DNA from: Zobellia russellii
GTDB lineage: Bacteria > Bacteroidota > Bacteroidia > Flavobacteriales > Flavobacteriaceae
DNA length: 64,000 nucleotides
Reading direction: 5' to 3'
Assembly: GCF_018728565.1 (NCBI RefSeq)
Contig: NZ_JACSOI010000003.1
Location: forward strand, 558,001-622,000
This document shows positions 63,999 through 64,000 of this stretch, piece by piece (within the stretch, counting starts at the first letter, position 1; each line of letters opens with the position of its first letter). The position numbers were made by a program, and so were the translations under genes. The notes under the pieces were generated by a model that was given only the letters and a program-made list of their open reading frames with translations, ran no database searches and was not told the origin of the DNA.

Positions 63999-64000
63999 AT

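Overview
The window reads as chromosomal DNA of a low-GC member of the Bacteroidota, most likely a marine Flavobacteriia (Zobellia/Maribacter-like; the genus is inference). The grounds are a SusC/SusD pair followed by glycoside hydrolases and a hybrid two-component regulator, intergenic TAnnTTTG promoter elements instead of the sigma-70 type, few recognisable Shine-Dalgarno sites, lipoboxes of the SxC type, and family choices typical of the group (class II IlvC, LptF/G permease with a long insert, YpfJ-like lipoprotein, TraN-like protein). No tRNA, rRNA or CRISPR array was seen.

Layout. 1-11133 (+) is the 3' part of a polysaccharide utilisation locus: SusC C-terminus, SusD, a GH115-like hydrolase, a GH92 alpha-mannosidase and a hybrid two-component sensor/AraC regulator; mannose plus uronic acid points to an alpha-mannan or glucuronomannan. 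11154-16939 (-) is ftsK-lolA-lptF/G-ribB. 17481-21531 (-) holds diacylglycerol kinase, thiol peroxidase, a peroxiredoxin/thioredoxin/DUF6952 group and an NhaC antiporter. 21663-36768 is mixed housekeeping: lpd, CDGSH protein, aldo/keto reductase, membrane acyltransferase, FMN reductase, pabB, tilS, dsbD, YpfJ-like lipoprotein, penicillin acylase family protein and a ComM/YifB ATPase. 36859-38673 (-) has two tiny membrane proteins and two little-known proteins. 38955-41266 (+) is pxpABC (5-oxoprolinase).

41333-57480 is a branched-chain amino acid region: ilvD-ilvB-methyltransferase-ilvN-ilvC-ilvA on +, then gapN and an MFS exporter, converging on leuC-leuD-cimA/leuA-leuB on -. A leader peptide rich in Ile/Val/Leu codons, followed by a 12-bp terminator hairpin, precedes ilvD and is a textbook attenuator. 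The isopropylmalate-synthase-family enzyme is of the citramalate synthase type, so isoleucine may be made both from threonine (ilvA) and from pyruvate.

57783-60897 holds an orphan TraN-like protein, a DUF3592 protein and a beta-helix lipoprotein. 60965-64000 (-) is the 3' end of a polymorphic toxin locus: the C-terminus of a PoNe-like nuclease toxin running off the window, a PoNi immunity protein, a DUF6630 protein, then a module bounded by two ~95-bp direct repeats that contains a REP-associated tyrosine transposase, an inverted REP copy, a severed toxin tail and a DUF4274 immunity gene. This module and the ilv attenuator are the most interesting parts of the window.
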